Shown in pieces: positions 4,463 through 5,315 of a stretch of DNA of 5,315 nucleotides. A model generated the notes under the pieces. It was not told where the DNA came from. It saw only the letters and a program-made list of their open reading frames with translations, and did not search any database. This DNA is from Candidatus Aminicenantota bacterium. Lineage in GTDB: Bacteria > Acidobacteriota > Aminicenantia > Aminicenantales > Aminicenantaceae. How positions within the stretch are numbered: position 1 is the first letter of the stretch; each line of letters opens with the position of its first letter. The translations under genes and the position numbers were made by a program. The DNA lies in contig JAUWTR010000155.1 in the NCBI GenBank assembly GCA_030614645.1, positions 1-5,315 on the forward strand, in the 5' to 3' direction.

Positions 4463-5315
4463 CTATCTCTTTATCTCCTTCACTTCCGAACCTATCTCAG
4501 TAATCCTCCAGTAATCAACATTGTCTTGCGGCCACTTAAGGCCTTGGGGGCTGCAAACCTCAACCTGCCAGTTCTCCTGGGCCTCGCTTAAATTTATTAT
4601 TTTTTTCTCTGCCCTTTCATCACTTTTATCATATTTAGAATCCACTACCTCAATCTCTTTCTTGTTTTTAGGTATCCTGTCAATCGTGGCCTTCAGCCGG
4701 GGGATAATCATACAGTAATAGTTATAAGTATTATAATCGGCATTTTGCATCCCTTTAGGGGATAAGGCGGCGTTTTGAACCATGCCCTTTGTAACCAGAG
4801 TGGAATCAGGCCCGATACCGACAATGATTCGGTAAATCAATTCCGGATAAGCTAATTCATCATCAGTATCTACCTCAAGGTCAATTTTGCCACTCTCATC
4901 TTCAGCTCCGCCCCCAACCATCAGCACTCCCAGTCCTCCATCCACATCAACCAGATGAAACGGTCTTCCCGCGTCACCATCAGCAAATGTCTGCCCCTTT
5001 AATTCTTCAATTAAATCCGATTTTTTTCCGCCTCTCCGCTTTTCTTTCTCATGCACTTCATTGGTGCGTCCCACATAGTCGTTTAAAACAGTCATGGTCC
5101 TTATCCCCAGTTTTCTTAAGATCTCCCTTGCCTCTTCCTTGTTGAGGATATGAAGCTGGGGCTTAAGCCGTTCATTTATTTCATAACCAATGGTCTCAGG
5201 GCCGTCATCCGGATCATTGTTGTCAATCAGAGGGAATTGGTAGCCCCTTCCCCCAGTACTGTTTACAATGGCAATGGGTTTGTCGGGCAGACGGGCATAT
5301 TGCTGGAGATAAGCC
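4463..5315 (-). CDS. Unrecognised protein of the pseudopilin operon, 5' end missing
   Basis: The reading frame is open from the right edge (first whole codon at 5314) to a TAG at 4463-4465, giving 283 visible residues, so the internal ATG at 5095 should not be taken as the start. I do not recognise the family. Visible pieces are PDKPIAIVNSTGGRG near the edge, an acidic stretch, NKEEAREILRKLGIR, a glycine-rich GVLMVGGGAEDESG about 125 residues in, YRIIVGIGPDSTLVTKG, and a charged lysine/glutamate-rich C-terminal third. No signal or membrane segment lies in the visible part. Only two cysteines are seen. It is the first gene visible in a pseudopilin operon, and its stop lies 17 nt before the open frame of the next pseudopilin. 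By context and by its globular, glycine-rich style it may be the C-terminal body of another large pseudopilin whose prepilin leader lies beyond the edge. That is inference only. Confidence 0.8.
   Translation of the reverse strand, partial: AYLQQYARLPDKPIAIVNSTGGRGYQFPLIDNNDPDDGPETIGYEINERLKPQLHILNKEEAREILRKLGIRTMTVLNDYVGRTNEVHEKEKRRGGKKSDLIEELKGQTFADGDAGRPFHLVDVDGGLGVLMVGGGAEDESGKIDLEVDTDDELAYPELIYRIIVGIGPDSTLVTKGMVQNAALSPKGMQNADYNTYNYYCMIIPRLKATIDRIPKNKKEIEVVDSKYDKSDERAEKKIINLSEAQENWQVEVCSPQGLKWPQDNVDYWRITEIGSEVKEIKR

Noticed and set aside
4463..5095. ATG at 5095 as the start of the rightmost gene
   Set aside because: The frame is open for 73 more codons to the window edge with ordinary protein-like composition, so the gene is cut by the edge.

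Overview
The window reads as one piece of a leftward (minus-strand) operon for a type II secretion / type IV pilus-like envelope machine, so the host is almost certainly a Gram-negative (diderm) bacterium. Moderate GC, divergent protein families, very large pseudopilins and intergenic mini-repeats suggest an uncultured or deeply branching lineage. Nothing in the sequence lets me name a phylum.

Layout in transcription order (right to left). (1) 5315-4463: the 3' part of a gene entering from the right edge, product not recognised. (2) 4445-3630: a large cysteine-rich pseudopilin whose prepilin motif (GFTLMEV) is open but lacks a normal in-frame start, because a 7-nt tandem repeat occupies the leader. 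(3) 3652-2810: a GspG-like pseudopilin with an extra C-terminal beta-rich domain. (4) 2807-1311: a PilM-PilN fusion, the same architecture as GspL. (5) 1206-637: a PilO/GspM-like protein. (6) 640-206: a small exported PilP/GspC-like protein. (7) 185-1: a GC-rich hairpin, then a good sigma70-like promoter firing left out of the window, then AT-rich DNA with no gene.

The genes are tightly packed: 23-nt overlap between the two pseudopilins, 2-nt gap before the PilM-PilN gene, 4-nt overlap between PilO and PilP-like genes. The single exception is a 104-nt gap between PilM-PilN and PilO, filled almost entirely by small inverted and tandem repeats.

How the parts would work together: the pseudopilins form a short periplasmic filament after cleavage by prepilin peptidase. 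The PilM-PilN, PilO and PilP-like proteins form the inner-membrane alignment complex linking the cytoplasmic motor to an outer-membrane secretin. No ATPase, platform protein (GspF/PilC), prepilin peptidase or secretin is encoded in the window. The most notable signal is the heptamer repeat at 4406-4447. Losing one unit (or gaining two) would put a GTG with a ribosome binding site exactly in frame with the prepilin motif, so this pseudopilin may be switched by repeat slippage, or the copy shown may be an off state or an assembly error.
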